A stretch of DNA of 12,318 nt from Burkholderiaceae bacterium (GCA_030151165.1 JASLEM010000184.1:1-12318), one strand, 5' to 3'. Shown: positions 1 through 7,205, numbered from the stretch's first letter. Program-made: numbers and translations. Notes: generated from the letters alone by a model not told the origin.

Positions 1-1200
<1,200 letters not shown>

Positions 1201-1328
1201 GGCAGGCTCCGTGAGGCCGTCGCGACGCGCGGCGCCTCAAAGCTCGCGGATGGCGGGCTCGGGCGGGGCGCGTCGGGCGGCGGGGTTCTGGGTAGACCGC
1301 CATTTTGCGCCTATCGCGCGCGGCTTGT

Positions 1329-1367
1329 CCCGCGCCGAACGCGGGGAAACAGGGCCTTCGGCGCGGG
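1329..1367 (-). terminator. 11-bp hairpin downstream of the lipase gene
   Basis: CCCGCGCCGAA at 1329-1339 and TTCGGCGCGGG at 1357-1367 form a perfect 11-bp inverted repeat with a 17-base loop. It begins 24 bases past the stop codon of the minus-strand hydrolase, in the 190-base gap before the M20 peptidase gene. No T-run follows on either strand, so it is not a textbook intrinsic terminator. It could be a Rho-assisted terminator, a 3'-end stabilising hairpin or an operator. Confidence 0.4.
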
Positions 1368-1390
1368 TGGCGCCCGGCGCGGCGCCTGCG

Positions 1391-2254
1391 TCAGGCCGGC
1401 GCGCGTTCCGGCACGTGCACGGCGAGCCAGTCGTCGAGCGCGCGCAGCACGTCGTCCTGCTCCGGCTCGTTGAAGATCTCGTGGAACAGCCCCGGCCATT
1501 CGCGCTGGGTCAGCACCCCCTTCGGCGCGGCGGCCGCGAACGCGGCGCTGCCGCGCGGCGCGACGCAGCGATCGGCGCCGGCCCACATCAGCAGGGTAGG
1601 CGTCGTCCAGCGCGGCGCCGCGGCGATCACCGCCGGGCCCTGGCGCGCGACGAACAGGCCGACGCGGCCGGTGATGCGGTCGTGCACCAGCGGGTCGGCG
1701 TCGTAGTCGTGCACGACCTTCGGGCTGCGCGAGACCCAGTCCACCTTCAACCCGTTGCCGACCGCGAGGTTCGGCAGCGCGGGCGCGACGACCGCCAGCA
1801 GCATCTTCTGGATCGCGTTCGTGCCGGGGTCGAGCGCGGGCGACGACATCACCAGCGCGTCGACCGGCTGCCACCACGCGGCCGGCTGCGGCGCCAGGCC
1901 CTCGGCGACGAAGCGGCCGGCGATCAGCCCGCCGAGGCTGTGGCCGACCAGCACCAGCGGGCCCGGATACTCGGCACGGGCCGCGCGGACGACGGCGCCG
2001 AGGTCGGCGCACAGGCTCAATTCCGCGGGCGCGCCGCCGCGCTGGCCGGGCGAGCAGCCGTGGCCGCGGTGGTCGTAGCCGACGACGTCGAAGCCCGACG
2101 CGTTCAGGCGGCGCGCGACGTGGTCGTAGCGCGCGATGTGCTCGCCCAGCCCGTGCACCAGCACCGCGACGCCGCGCCGCGCCCCGACGTGCTCGCTCGC
2201 CGGCCAGGCGCGCAGGAAGAGGGTGAGGCCGTCGTCGGTGATGACTGGATTCAT
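1391..2254 (-). CDS. Alpha/beta hydrolase, monoacylglycerol lipase-like
   Basis: A 287-residue serine hydrolase of the Hydrolase_4 (monoacylglycerol lipase / lysophospholipase) type, expected to hydrolyse lipid esters. The oxyanion-hole motif HGLGEH is at residues 34-39. The nucleophile Ser106 lies in GHSLGG (104-109). YDHRGHGCS (60-68) is the typical second loop. Asp228 (GADRCV) and His258 (LFHEIFNE) complete the triad at the expected places. There is no signal peptide or transmembrane segment. I chose the ATG at 2254 because the protein then begins directly with the first beta strands; longer in-frame extensions run into the divergent promoter region. The start may be leaderless (see the TGGGCA/TAGACT element). 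It is transcribed divergently from the GNAT gene. Lipid specificity cannot be read from sequence, and esterase or lysophospholipase are alternatives. Confidence 0.92.
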   Translation of the reverse strand: MNPVITDDGLTLFLRAWPASEHVGARRGVAVLVHGLGEHIARYDHVARRLNASGFDVVGYDHRGHGCSPGQRGGAPAELSLCADLGAVVRAARAEYPGPLVLVGHSLGGLIAGRFVAEGLAPQPAAWWQPVDALVMSSPALDPGTNAIQKMLLAVVAPALPNLAVGNGLKVDWVSRSPKVVHDYDADPLVHDRITGRVGLFVARQGPAVIAAAPRWTTPTLLMWAGADRCVAPRGSAAFAAAAPKGVLTQREWPGLFHEIFNEPEQDDVLRALDDWLAVHVPERAPA

Positions 2255-2261
2255 GCGCGGC

Positions 2262-2290
2262 AGTCTAGTCGGCGGCCCGGCGCGTGCCCA
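2262..2290 (-). promoter_or_regulatory. Candidate promoter of the lipase-like gene
   Basis: On the minus strand TGGGCA (2290-2285) and TAGACT (2267-2262) are separated by exactly 17 bases, each matching the sigma-70 hexamers at four of six positions. The -10 box ends only 7 bases before the ATG at 2254, so transcription would start at or next to the start codon. No Shine-Dalgarno sequence is seen, which agrees with a leaderless transcript. Confidence 0.35.
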
Positions 2291-2348
2291 TCGGGTCGGA
2301 CACCAGCGCGCGATATGTTCCACTGCGCCTTCGACTCCCCCGACGCCG

Positions 2349-2885
2349 ATGACCGACCCCCGCCCCGACGCCATCACGCTGCGCCCCGCGCGCCTCGACG
2401 ACGCCCTGTGCCTGGGCGTGCTCGCGACGCAGGTGTTCCTCGACACCTACGCCACCGGCGGCATCCGCCCCGCGCTCGCGCGCGAGGTGCGCACGCAGGG
2501 ATCGACCGAGGCCTTCGAGGCCGTGCTGGCGGACACGGCGACCGACGTCGTCGTGGCCGAGCGCGACGGGCACCTCGTCGGCTTCGCGGAGCTCGGGCAC
2601 GGGGCCGCACCTGCGTTGCTGCCCGGCCTGCGCGGCAGCGAGCTGCGCCGCCTCTACGTGCAGGAGCCGTTCACGGGCGCGGGCGTCGGCCGGCGGCTGC
2701 TGCAGGCGGCCGAGGCGTGCGCCGCGGCGCGTGGCGCGCGCACGGCATGGCTGACCGCGTGGGTCGGCAACGCGCGGGCGCTCGCGTTCTATCCGCGCCA
2801 GGGCTATGCCGTCGCCGGGTCGACGAACCATCTGTTCGAAGGCGAGTCGCACGAGAATCGCCTTTTCGTGAAAGAGCTGCCGTGA
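2349..2885 (+). CDS. GNAT family N-acetyltransferase
   Basis: A 178-residue acetyl-CoA-dependent N-acetyltransferase; acceptor unknown. Beta strand 1 is ITLRPARLDDA (9-19). VVVAERDGHLVGFAEL (67-82) is the central strand pair. LRRLYVQEPFTGAGVGRRLL (99-118) is motif A, with the pyrophosphate-binding loop TGAGVG in place of the usual Q/R-x-x-G-x-G. The C-terminal NARALAFYPRQGYAVAG is the standard 'N-A-x-x-F-Y' motif B. The ATG at 2349 gives a normal family length; in-frame extensions upstream lie in the intergenic region. No good Shine-Dalgarno sequence is visible; TATGTT at 2314-2319 may be a -10 box. The stop overlaps the next start by one base (TGATG), so the lipoprotein is translationally coupled to it. 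Confidence 0.92.
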   Translation: MTDPRPDAITLRPARLDDALCLGVLATQVFLDTYATGGIRPALAREVRTQGSTEAFEAVLADTATDVVVAERDGHLVGFAELGHGAAPALLPGLRGSELRRLYVQEPFTGAGVGRRLLQAAEACAAARGARTAWLTAWVGNARALAFYPRQGYAVAGSTNHLFEGESHENRLFVKELP

Positions 2886-3532
2886 TGCGGATGTCGATGC
2901 GTGACCTGGTTCCCGTGGCCCTCGCGCGCTGGCGCGCCGCCGCGCTGCTGTGCGCCGCCGGCGTGGCGCTGGCCGGCTGCTTCGCCACCGGCCCGGCGCG
3001 CCAGGGCGGCGCGCATGCGGCAACGACGTACCCGGAGGTGGTCGCCGACTTCGGCCGCTACGACCGCTTCCCGCCCGAGGTCGCCGGCTACGTGCGCCAG
3101 CAGGCGATGGCGTACGCGCCAGGGATGGTCGACTATTCGATCGGCTACGACCGCAACGACGCCGTCGTGAACAGCGCCGTCACGTTGTACTTCTATCCGC
3201 GCATGAACGACACCGCCGCGCAGCTGCGCAGCGAGGAGCAGGAGGTGCTGCAGCGGCACCGCGCGACGCGCACCGTCTCGAGCAAGACGATCCAGCTGAT
3301 GCGCAATGGCGCGCCGTACGAGGCGCATGTCACCAACTTCGAGTACGACGACGTCTTCGCGGGCCGCCTCCAGCCGCTCGCCTCGCAGCTGCTGGTCGTG
3401 TTCCGCGCGCAGGGCGTGTTCAAGGTGCGCAGCACCGCGCCGCTCGCGCAGGCCGCGGTCGCCGAGGACGCGATGCTGAAGCTGCTGGACGGCGTGGCGT
3501 GGGATGCGCCGGAGGCGTTCATCGGGCATTGA
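2885..3532 (+). CDS. Putative outer-membrane lipoprotein of unknown function
   Basis: A 215-residue predicted lipoprotein. A basic N-terminus and hydrophobic segment (residues 8-30) end in the lipobox L29-A30-G31-C32, so Cys32 would be lipidated. The +2 residue is Phe, not Asp, so Lol sorting to the outer membrane is expected. The mature part is soluble with mixed alpha/beta character (YSIGYDRNDAVV, VTLYFYPR, then a charged stretch RSEEQEVLQRHR). I recognise no characterised family. The ATG at 2885 overlaps the GNAT stop; M3 (2891) and M5 (2897) are possible alternative starts and would leave the lipobox intact. Coupling to the acetyltransferase is the only functional clue. Confidence 0.88.
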   Translation: MRMSMRDLVPVALARWRAAALLCAAGVALAGCFATGPARQGGAHAATTYPEVVADFGRYDRFPPEVAGYVRQQAMAYAPGMVDYSIGYDRNDAVVNSAVTLYFYPRMNDTAAQLRSEEQEVLQRHRATRTVSSKTIQLMRNGAPYEAHVTNFEYDDVFAGRLQPLASQLLVVFRAQGVFKVRSTAPLAQAAVAEDAMLKLLDGVAWDAPEAFIGH

Positions 3533-3572
3533 GGCCTGCGACGGGCCCGCGCGCCCATGCCATCATCGCGCC

Positions 3573-4415
3573 ATGACTGCCTCCAACGATTTCTTCCGCC
3601 TCGACGAGGACGCCTCGACCGGCATCAGCGAGCTCGTGCTGAACCGCCCCGAGCGCATGAACACCATGGCGCCGGCCTTCTTCCCGGCGCTGCGCGACGC
3701 CGTGCAGGCACTCGACGACGCCGGCGCCACGCGCGTGCTCATCGTGCGCGCCGAGGGCAAGCACTTCTCGGCCGGCATGGCGCTCGACGTCTTCGGCGGC
3801 GACGACGCGATGCTCGACACCTCCACCGCGCGCCGGCGCCTGTCCTTCCAGGCGTCGCTGCGCCGGTTGATGGCCTGCTTCGACGTGCTCGATGCCGCGC
3901 GCTTCCCGATCGTCTGCGCCGTGCAGGGGGCGTGCGTCGGCGGGGCGCTCGACCTCGCGGCGGCGTGCGACCTGCGCGTGTGCACGGCCGAGGCGTTCTT
4001 CACCGTGCAGGAGATCCACATCGGCATGGCCGCCGACCTCGGCGTGCTGCAACGCCTGCAGCGCCTGCTGCCGCAGGGCCTCGCGCGCGAGCTCGCGTAC
4101 ACGGGCGACCGCCTCGCCGCCGAGCGGGCGCTGGCCACGGGCTTCGTCAACGCGGTGCTGCCCGATGCCGACGCCTTGCTCGCCCACGCGCGCAAGCTGG
4201 CTGCGGCGATCGCGGCCAAGTCGCCGGTCGCGATCGCGGCCAGCAAGATCGCGCTGAACCACGCCCGCGACCACGCGACCGCCGACTCGCTGCAGCAGAT
4301 GACGCTGCTGCAGAGCGCGGTGTTCGACGTCGACGAGATGGCCGTCGCGATCGAGGCCTGGAAGACCAAGCGGTCGCCGTCCTTCGACCCGCTGGCGCCG
4401 ATCGCGAAGCCCTGA
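3573..4415 (+). CDS. Crotonase family: dienoyl-CoA isomerase-like enoyl-CoA hydratase/isomerase
   Basis: A 280-residue crotonase-fold enzyme. The oxyanion-hole segments are KHFSAGMALD (63-72) and QGACVGGALDLAAACD (118-133). Three acidic residues match those of mammalian ECH1, the delta3,5-delta2,4-dienoyl-CoA isomerase: Asp127 (GGALDL), Glu147 (FTVQEIHIG) and Asp155 (GMAADLG). The sequence around them, including AFFTVQE and MAADLGVLQRL, follows the ECH1 pattern (AFFQVKE, LAADVGTLQRL as I recall it) and not the two-glutamate pattern of ordinary enoyl-CoA hydratase. It should therefore shift double bonds in odd-position unsaturated acyl-CoAs during beta-oxidation. No peroxisomal or signal sequence is present. 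It begins 40 bases after the lipoprotein stop, and the ATPase gene follows 10 bases after its stop. Plain hydratase activity is the main alternative. Confidence 0.93.
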   Translation: MTASNDFFRLDEDASTGISELVLNRPERMNTMAPAFFPALRDAVQALDDAGATRVLIVRAEGKHFSAGMALDVFGGDDAMLDTSTARRRLSFQASLRRLMACFDVLDAARFPIVCAVQGACVGGALDLAAACDLRVCTAEAFFTVQEIHIGMAADLGVLQRLQRLLPQGLARELAYTGDRLAAERALATGFVNAVLPDADALLAHARKLAAAIAAKSPVAIAASKIALNHARDHATADSLQQMTLLQSAVFDVDEMAVAIEAWKTKRSPSFDPLAPIAKP

Positions 4416-4425
4416 CGCGCCGGCC

Positions 4426-5181
4426 GTGAGCGCGATCCCGACGCAATTCGTGAGCCGCGTCACGCTGCTGCGCGACAAGGTCGACACGTTCTACCGCTAC
4501 CCGTTCTCGCTGCCGGCGATCCGCCGCCTCGAGAGCCTCGAGCTGCACCCGAAGGTCACGTTCGTCGTCGGCGAGAACGGGTCGGGCAAGTCGACGCTGC
4601 TCGAGGCGATCGCGGTGGCGCTCGGGTTCAACGCGGAGGGCGGCTCGAGGAATTTCAACTTCGGCACGCGGGCGTCGCATTCGGAGCTGCACGAGTACCT
4701 GCGCATCGCGCGCGGCTACAAACGGCCGAAGGACGGCTTCTTCCTGCGCGCCGAAAGCTATTTCAACGTCGCGACCGAGATCGAGCGGCTGGACGCGGAG
4801 CCGGCCGCCGGCCCGCCGATCATCGACTCGTTCGGCGGCCGCTCCCTGCACGAGCAGTCGCACGGCGAGTCCTTCCTCACGCTGATGACCGAACGCTTCC
4901 GCGGGCAGGGGCTGTACATCCTCGACGAGCCGGAGGCGGCGCTGTCGCCGTCGCGCCAGCTCGACACGCTGTCCCGCCTGCACGACCTCGTGCTGCAGGG
5001 CTCGCAGTTCATCATCGCGACGCACTCGCCGATCCTGATGGCCTACCCGGACGCCGCGATCCTGCAGTGCGGCCGCGGCGGCATCCTGCCGGTGGCCTAC
5101 GAGGACACCGAGCACTTCCGCATCACCCGCGACTTCCTCGCGCACCGCGAGACCCTGCTGGGCGTGCTGCTCGATCGCTGA
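4426..5181 (+). CDS. AAA/ABC-type ATPase (AAA_21/AAA_23-like)
   Basis: A 251-residue cytoplasmic ATPase of the SMC/ABC-like class without membrane partners. The Walker A is GENGSGKST (49-57). A degenerate signature-like SHGES is at 145-149. The Walker B is LYILDEPEAALS (163-174) with catalytic Glu168. The switch histidine is His200 in ATHSP. The insert between Walker A and signature is short, so there is no long coiled coil as in RecF or SMC. The GTG at 4426 lies 10 bases after the crotonase stop; no in-frame ATG would keep Walker A with its preceding strand. It is a stand-alone family often annotated only as 'ATP-binding protein'. No nuclease or toxin partner is next to it, so I assign no defence role. 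Confidence 0.92.
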   Translation: MSAIPTQFVSRVTLLRDKVDTFYRYPFSLPAIRRLESLELHPKVTFVVGENGSGKSTLLEAIAVALGFNAEGGSRNFNFGTRASHSELHEYLRIARGYKRPKDGFFLRAESYFNVATEIERLDAEPAAGPPIIDSFGGRSLHEQSHGESFLTLMTERFRGQGLYILDEPEAALSPSRQLDTLSRLHDLVLQGSQFIIATHSPILMAYPDAAILQCGRGGILPVAYEDTEHFRITRDFLAHRETLLGVLLDR

Positions 5182-5379
5182 CGGCGGGGCGCGATGGACG
5201 AGGACAGGTGCCGCCTGAAGCTCGCGATCCGCCAGGAATTGCGCGGCGGAAGGGCACGGCGCCCGCTCGTCTGTTGCGCGGATGCCGACACGAGCAAGCT
5301 TCCTCGGGCTCCGGAATTGCGGGGCGCGGCGCTGTAGAGCAACATTCGCATTGGTCCCAACAACCGGATGGAGAACACC
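5182..5379 (+). other. 198-base gap with two GGAATTGCG copies
   Basis: This gap separates the ATPase from the 11-mer repeat protein. It holds GGAATTGCG at 5235-5243 and again at 5313-5321, both followed by G/C-rich sequence, and no terminator-like hairpin that I can support. GGAATT resembles the -35 element of ECF (RpoE-type) promoters. The second copy lies about 60 bases before the ATG at 5380 and could drive that gene. A 47-codon reading frame (5194-5337) also lies here, but its codon use is unlike the neighbours. Confidence 0.3.
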
Positions 5380-5712
5380 ATGAACACCAAGCTCACCGCC
5401 CTGATGATCGCCTGCGCCCTGATGGGTGCCGTTTCCGTGGCCGCCGCCGCCGACAGCACCGACGGCGCCTCGGCCCCGGCGAGCGCCGCCAGCGCCGTCA
5501 AGCACGGCGCCAAGCGCGCCGGCCACGCCATCGCCCACGGCGCGTCCGAAGTCGCCACGGGCACCGAGCACGTCGCCTCGGAAGCCGCCACCGGCACCGC
5601 GCACGCCGCGCACCGCGCCGCCAGCGGCGTCCGCCACGAGCTGCACAAGCTGCCGAAGGGCGCCAGCGCCACGAACCCGGAAACGACGCCGGACAAGAAG
5701 GGCGGCCAGTAA
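5380..5712 (+). CDS. Secreted small protein with five His-periodic 11-residue repeats
   Basis: A 110-residue protein with a Sec signal peptide (residues 1-24, MNTKLTALMIACALMG followed by VSVAAAA) and a likely cleavage before Asp25, so it should be periplasmic or exported. The mature part contains five tandem 11-mers at residues 36-90: AASAVKHGAKR, AGHAIAHGASE, VATGTEHVASE, AATGTAHAAHR and AASGVRHELHK. Position 7 is His in all five (H42, H53, H64, H75, H86), position 4 is Ala/Gly and position 11 is charged. Eleven-residue repeats are typical of extended amphipathic helices such as LEA-type proteins. The tail (91-110) is polar and proline-containing. I chose the ATG at 5380 because GGAG at 5370-5373 lies 6 bases upstream; the in-frame ATG at 5368 contains this ribosome site. 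Transcription probably ends at 5782-5807. Function is unknown. Confidence 0.85.
   Translation: MNTKLTALMIACALMGAVSVAAAADSTDGASAPASAASAVKHGAKRAGHAIAHGASEVATGTEHVASEAATGTAHAAHRAASGVRHELHKLPKGASATNPETTPDKKGGQ
5485..5649 (+). repeat. Five tandem 33-base (11-codon) protein repeats
   Basis: Five consecutive 33-base units encode the 11-residue repeats of the secreted protein. They have diverged at the DNA level but keep the His codon at the same phase. GCCACGGGCACC and GCCACCGGCACC recur in units 3 and 4, which suggests duplication within the gene. Confidence 0.75.
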
Positions 5713-5720
5713 TCACCGCG

Positions 5721-5738
5721 TCCGGCCGCTTGGCCGGA
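5721..5738 (+). other. 7-bp hairpin downstream of the 11-mer repeat gene
   Basis: TCCGGCC (5721-5727) and GGCCGGA (5732-5738) form a perfect 7-bp stem with a GCTT loop, starting 9 bases after the stop codon. A second hairpin, CGGGG/CCCCG with loop CTCG, follows at 5752-5765. They precede the T-tract terminator at 5782-5807 and may protect the mRNA 3' end. Confidence 0.5.
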
Positions 5739-5781
5739 TGACGTGACGGCGCGGGGCTCGCCCCGTGCCGCGCCGACGACG

Positions 5782-5807
5782 GGGCCGCTTCGCGGCCCTT
5801 TCCTTTT
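5782..5807 (+). terminator. Rho-independent terminator
   Basis: GGGCCGC (5782-5788), loop TTC and GCGGCCC (5792-5798) form a 7-bp G/C stem followed directly by TTTCCTTTT (5799-5807). This is the clearest intrinsic terminator in the window and ends the transcript of the 11-mer repeat protein. It separates that gene from the membrane protein/NTF2/YidD trio. Confidence 0.8.
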
Positions 5808-5888
5808 GCCGAAGCGGTTTCCGTGCCGGGCGGCGCCGCTCGCGATGCGGGATGGCCGTGCGTGCCGCGCTGGTCGAGAATGGGCCCC

Positions 5889-6176
5889 ATGCATGCCCCG
5901 CACCGTTTCAGCGTCCTCGCCTGCGCCGCGCTCGCGGTCGCGACGCTGTTCGTCGCCGGCGCGATGATCGGGCACTACGCGGACGCCGCGCAACGCGGTG
6001 CCGGATACGTCGTGCTGTATTGGCCCGTGCTGCTGCTGGACCGGCTGCCCGCGTCCGCGAGCATCCTGCGGACGTCGACGCTGCACATCGTGCTGCTGTA
6101 CTTCGCGGGCTACCTGCTGGCCTGGGTCCTCGCCAGCAATCTCGTGGCGGCCGCCGTCCGCCGCCGTTCGCGATGA
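5889..6176 (+). CDS. Small hydrophobic membrane protein of unknown function
   Basis: A 95-residue predicted inner-membrane protein. Hydrophobic segments are at about residues 8-28 (SVLACAALAVATLFVAGAMI), a shorter one around GYVVLYWPVLLL, and a C-terminal one (HIVLLYFAGYLLAWVLASNL), ending in a basic tail (RRRSR) that should stay in the cytoplasm. I recognise no family. The start is uncertain: ATG at 5880 (98 residues) and ATG at 5889 are in frame, and neither has a good Shine-Dalgarno sequence. GAGAAT at 5876-5881 resembles a -10 box placed so close that the mRNA could be leaderless from 5889. The stop overlaps the next ATG by four bases (ATGA), so the SnoaL-like gene is coupled to it. Confidence 0.75.
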   Translation: MHAPHRFSVLACAALAVATLFVAGAMIGHYADAAQRGAGYVVLYWPVLLLDRLPASASILRTSTLHIVLLYFAGYLLAWVLASNLVAAAVRRRSR

Positions 6177-6553
6177 GCGCCGAGCTCGACACCGTCCGCC
6201 GCTTCTGGTCGCTGATGGCCAGCAACGACTTCGCCGCGGTCGGCGCGGTGCTGGCGGACGACTTCACGCTCGACTGGCCGCAGTCGAACGAACGCCTCCG
6301 CGGCCGCGCGAACTTCGCCCGCATGAACGCCGAGTACCCGGCGCACGGCCGCTGGGTCTTCACCGTCCACCGCTTGTTCGGCCAGGGCGCGGACGTGGTG
6401 TCGGACGTCGGCGTCACCGACGGCGTGCTCGTGGCGCGGGCGATCTCGTTCTTCACGGTCGTCGACGGCCGCGTCGCGCGGATCGTCGAGTTCTGGCCCG
6501 ACCCGTTCGACGCGCCGGCGAACCGGGCACACCTCGTCGAGGCGATCCCGTGA
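6173..6553 (+). CDS. Nuclear transport factor 2 / SnoaL-like domain protein
   Basis: A 126-residue single-domain protein of the NTF2-like superfamily (SnoaL-type cone fold). The N-terminal helix LDTVRRFWSLMASNDFAAVGAVLADDFTLDWP (5-36) is the hallmark opening: a helix pair followed by 'L-x-D-D-F-x-x-x-W-P'. The C-terminal strands AISFFTVVDGRVARIVEFWPD match the usual 'F-x-x-x-D-G-[KR]-I-x-x-x-x-E-Y/F-W' ending. Members act as small-molecule isomerases, hydrolases or ligand-binding proteins; the substrate cannot be deduced. The ATG at 6173 overlaps the membrane-protein stop, and its TGA at 6551-6553 overlaps the GTG of the YidD-like gene, giving a coupled three-gene operon. Confidence 0.88.
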   Translation: MSAELDTVRRFWSLMASNDFAAVGAVLADDFTLDWPQSNERLRGRANFARMNAEYPAHGRWVFTVHRLFGQGADVVSDVGVTDGVLVARAISFFTVVDGRVARIVEFWPDPFDAPANRAHLVEAIP

Positions 6554-7110
6554 GCGCAGCCGCGCCCCTCGGCCGGTTGCCGCGCGCGCTGCTGCTCGGC
6601 GCGATCCGGTTCTACAAGCGCTTCGTGTCGCCGCGCAAGGGCTACGGCTGCGCCTACCGCGTGCACACCGGGTGCGCGAGTTGCTCGACGCTGGGCTACC
6701 GCGCCGTCGCGCGCTACGGCGTCTTCCGCGGCCTGGGCGTGCTCGGGCTGCGGCTCGACCAGTGCCGCCTGAAGCACGAACGCCATGGCGCCCGGCGCTC
6801 GGTGGCGCGGCGGGCGCAGGCCGGCTTCGTCGATTGCGATGTGCCCTGCGACGGCTCGTGCGTCGACGCCTCGTCGTGCGACGCGCTGAGCTGCGAGTCG
6901 CTCGGCTGCGACGCCCTGGCGTGCGGGCCGTGCGACGGCATCGACGACTGCGATTGCGCCGGCAACCCGTGCGGCCGCACGCGCCGACCCGGGGTGCCCG
7001 TGCGCGAGCGCGGCCGCCGTCGACGCGGCACGCCGCCGGCCGGCTCGCCCGACGCGCTGCCCGGCCCCGAACCCGGCGACGGCGAAGGCGGCGGCGGCGA
7101 CCCGGCGTGA
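6550..7110 (+). CDS. yidD: YidD-family membrane protein insertion efficiency factor with Cys-rich tail
   Basis: A 186-residue protein whose N-terminal half (about residues 12-80) is a YidD domain: IRFYKRFVSPRKGYGCAYR (19-37), then TGCASCS (40-46), LGYRAVARYG (48-57) and the final LDQCRLKH (69-76). YidD proteins are small amphipathic factors at the inner membrane that assist YidC/Sec insertion. The residues after 90 are unusual: 11 cysteines between 96 and 141, four of them (110, 115, 120, 125) exactly five apart in units such as CDALS, CESLG and CDALA, with Asp and Gly between. A basic, then Gly/Glu/Pro-rich end follows. As I recall, related YidD-like proteins in proteobacteria also carry a Cys-rich end, so the tail may be a subfamily trait and could bind metal. 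The GTG at 6550 overlaps the preceding stop. It is probably not the rnpA-yidC-linked copy. Confidence 0.85.
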   Translation: MSAAAPLGRLPRALLLGAIRFYKRFVSPRKGYGCAYRVHTGCASCSTLGYRAVARYGVFRGLGVLGLRLDQCRLKHERHGARRSVARRAQAGFVDCDVPCDGSCVDASSCDALSCESLGCDALACGPCDGIDDCDCAGNPCGRTRRPGVPVRERGRRRRGTPPAGSPDALPGPEPGDGEGGGGDPA

Positions 7111-7145
7111 GGGCCCGAGGGGCTGGCGCGCCCCGGCGCAGGCTC

Positions 7146-7151
7146 TATGAT
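7146..7151 (+). promoter_or_regulatory. Candidate -10 box for the DUF805 gene
   Basis: TATGAT at 7146-7151 matches the sigma-70 -10 consensus at five of six positions and is the only A/T-rich hexamer in the 95-base gap. No convincing -35 is seen 16-18 bases upstream. It implies a leader of about 48 bases before the ATG at 7206. Confidence 0.45.
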
Positions 7152-7205
7152 CCGCAGCGGTGCGCTGTCACGCACCTGCCGAGCGATCAACCAGGGAGAG
7201 ACGAC

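Noticed and set aside
4426..5181. Anti-phage defence system centred on the ATPase
   Set aside because: No nuclease, helicase, TOPRIM, reverse transcriptase or toxin gene is adjacent, and base composition matches the chromosomal neighbours.
5194..5337. 47-codon reading frame after the ATPase gene
   Set aside because: No good ribosome site, several codons rare in the neighbours (AGG, GGA, TGT, CTT, CCT), no recognisable sequence.
4147..5646. 499-codon minus-strand frame across crotonase, ATPase and repeat-protein genes
   Set aside because: Antisense shadow; no motifs, while all three plus-strand genes are supported.
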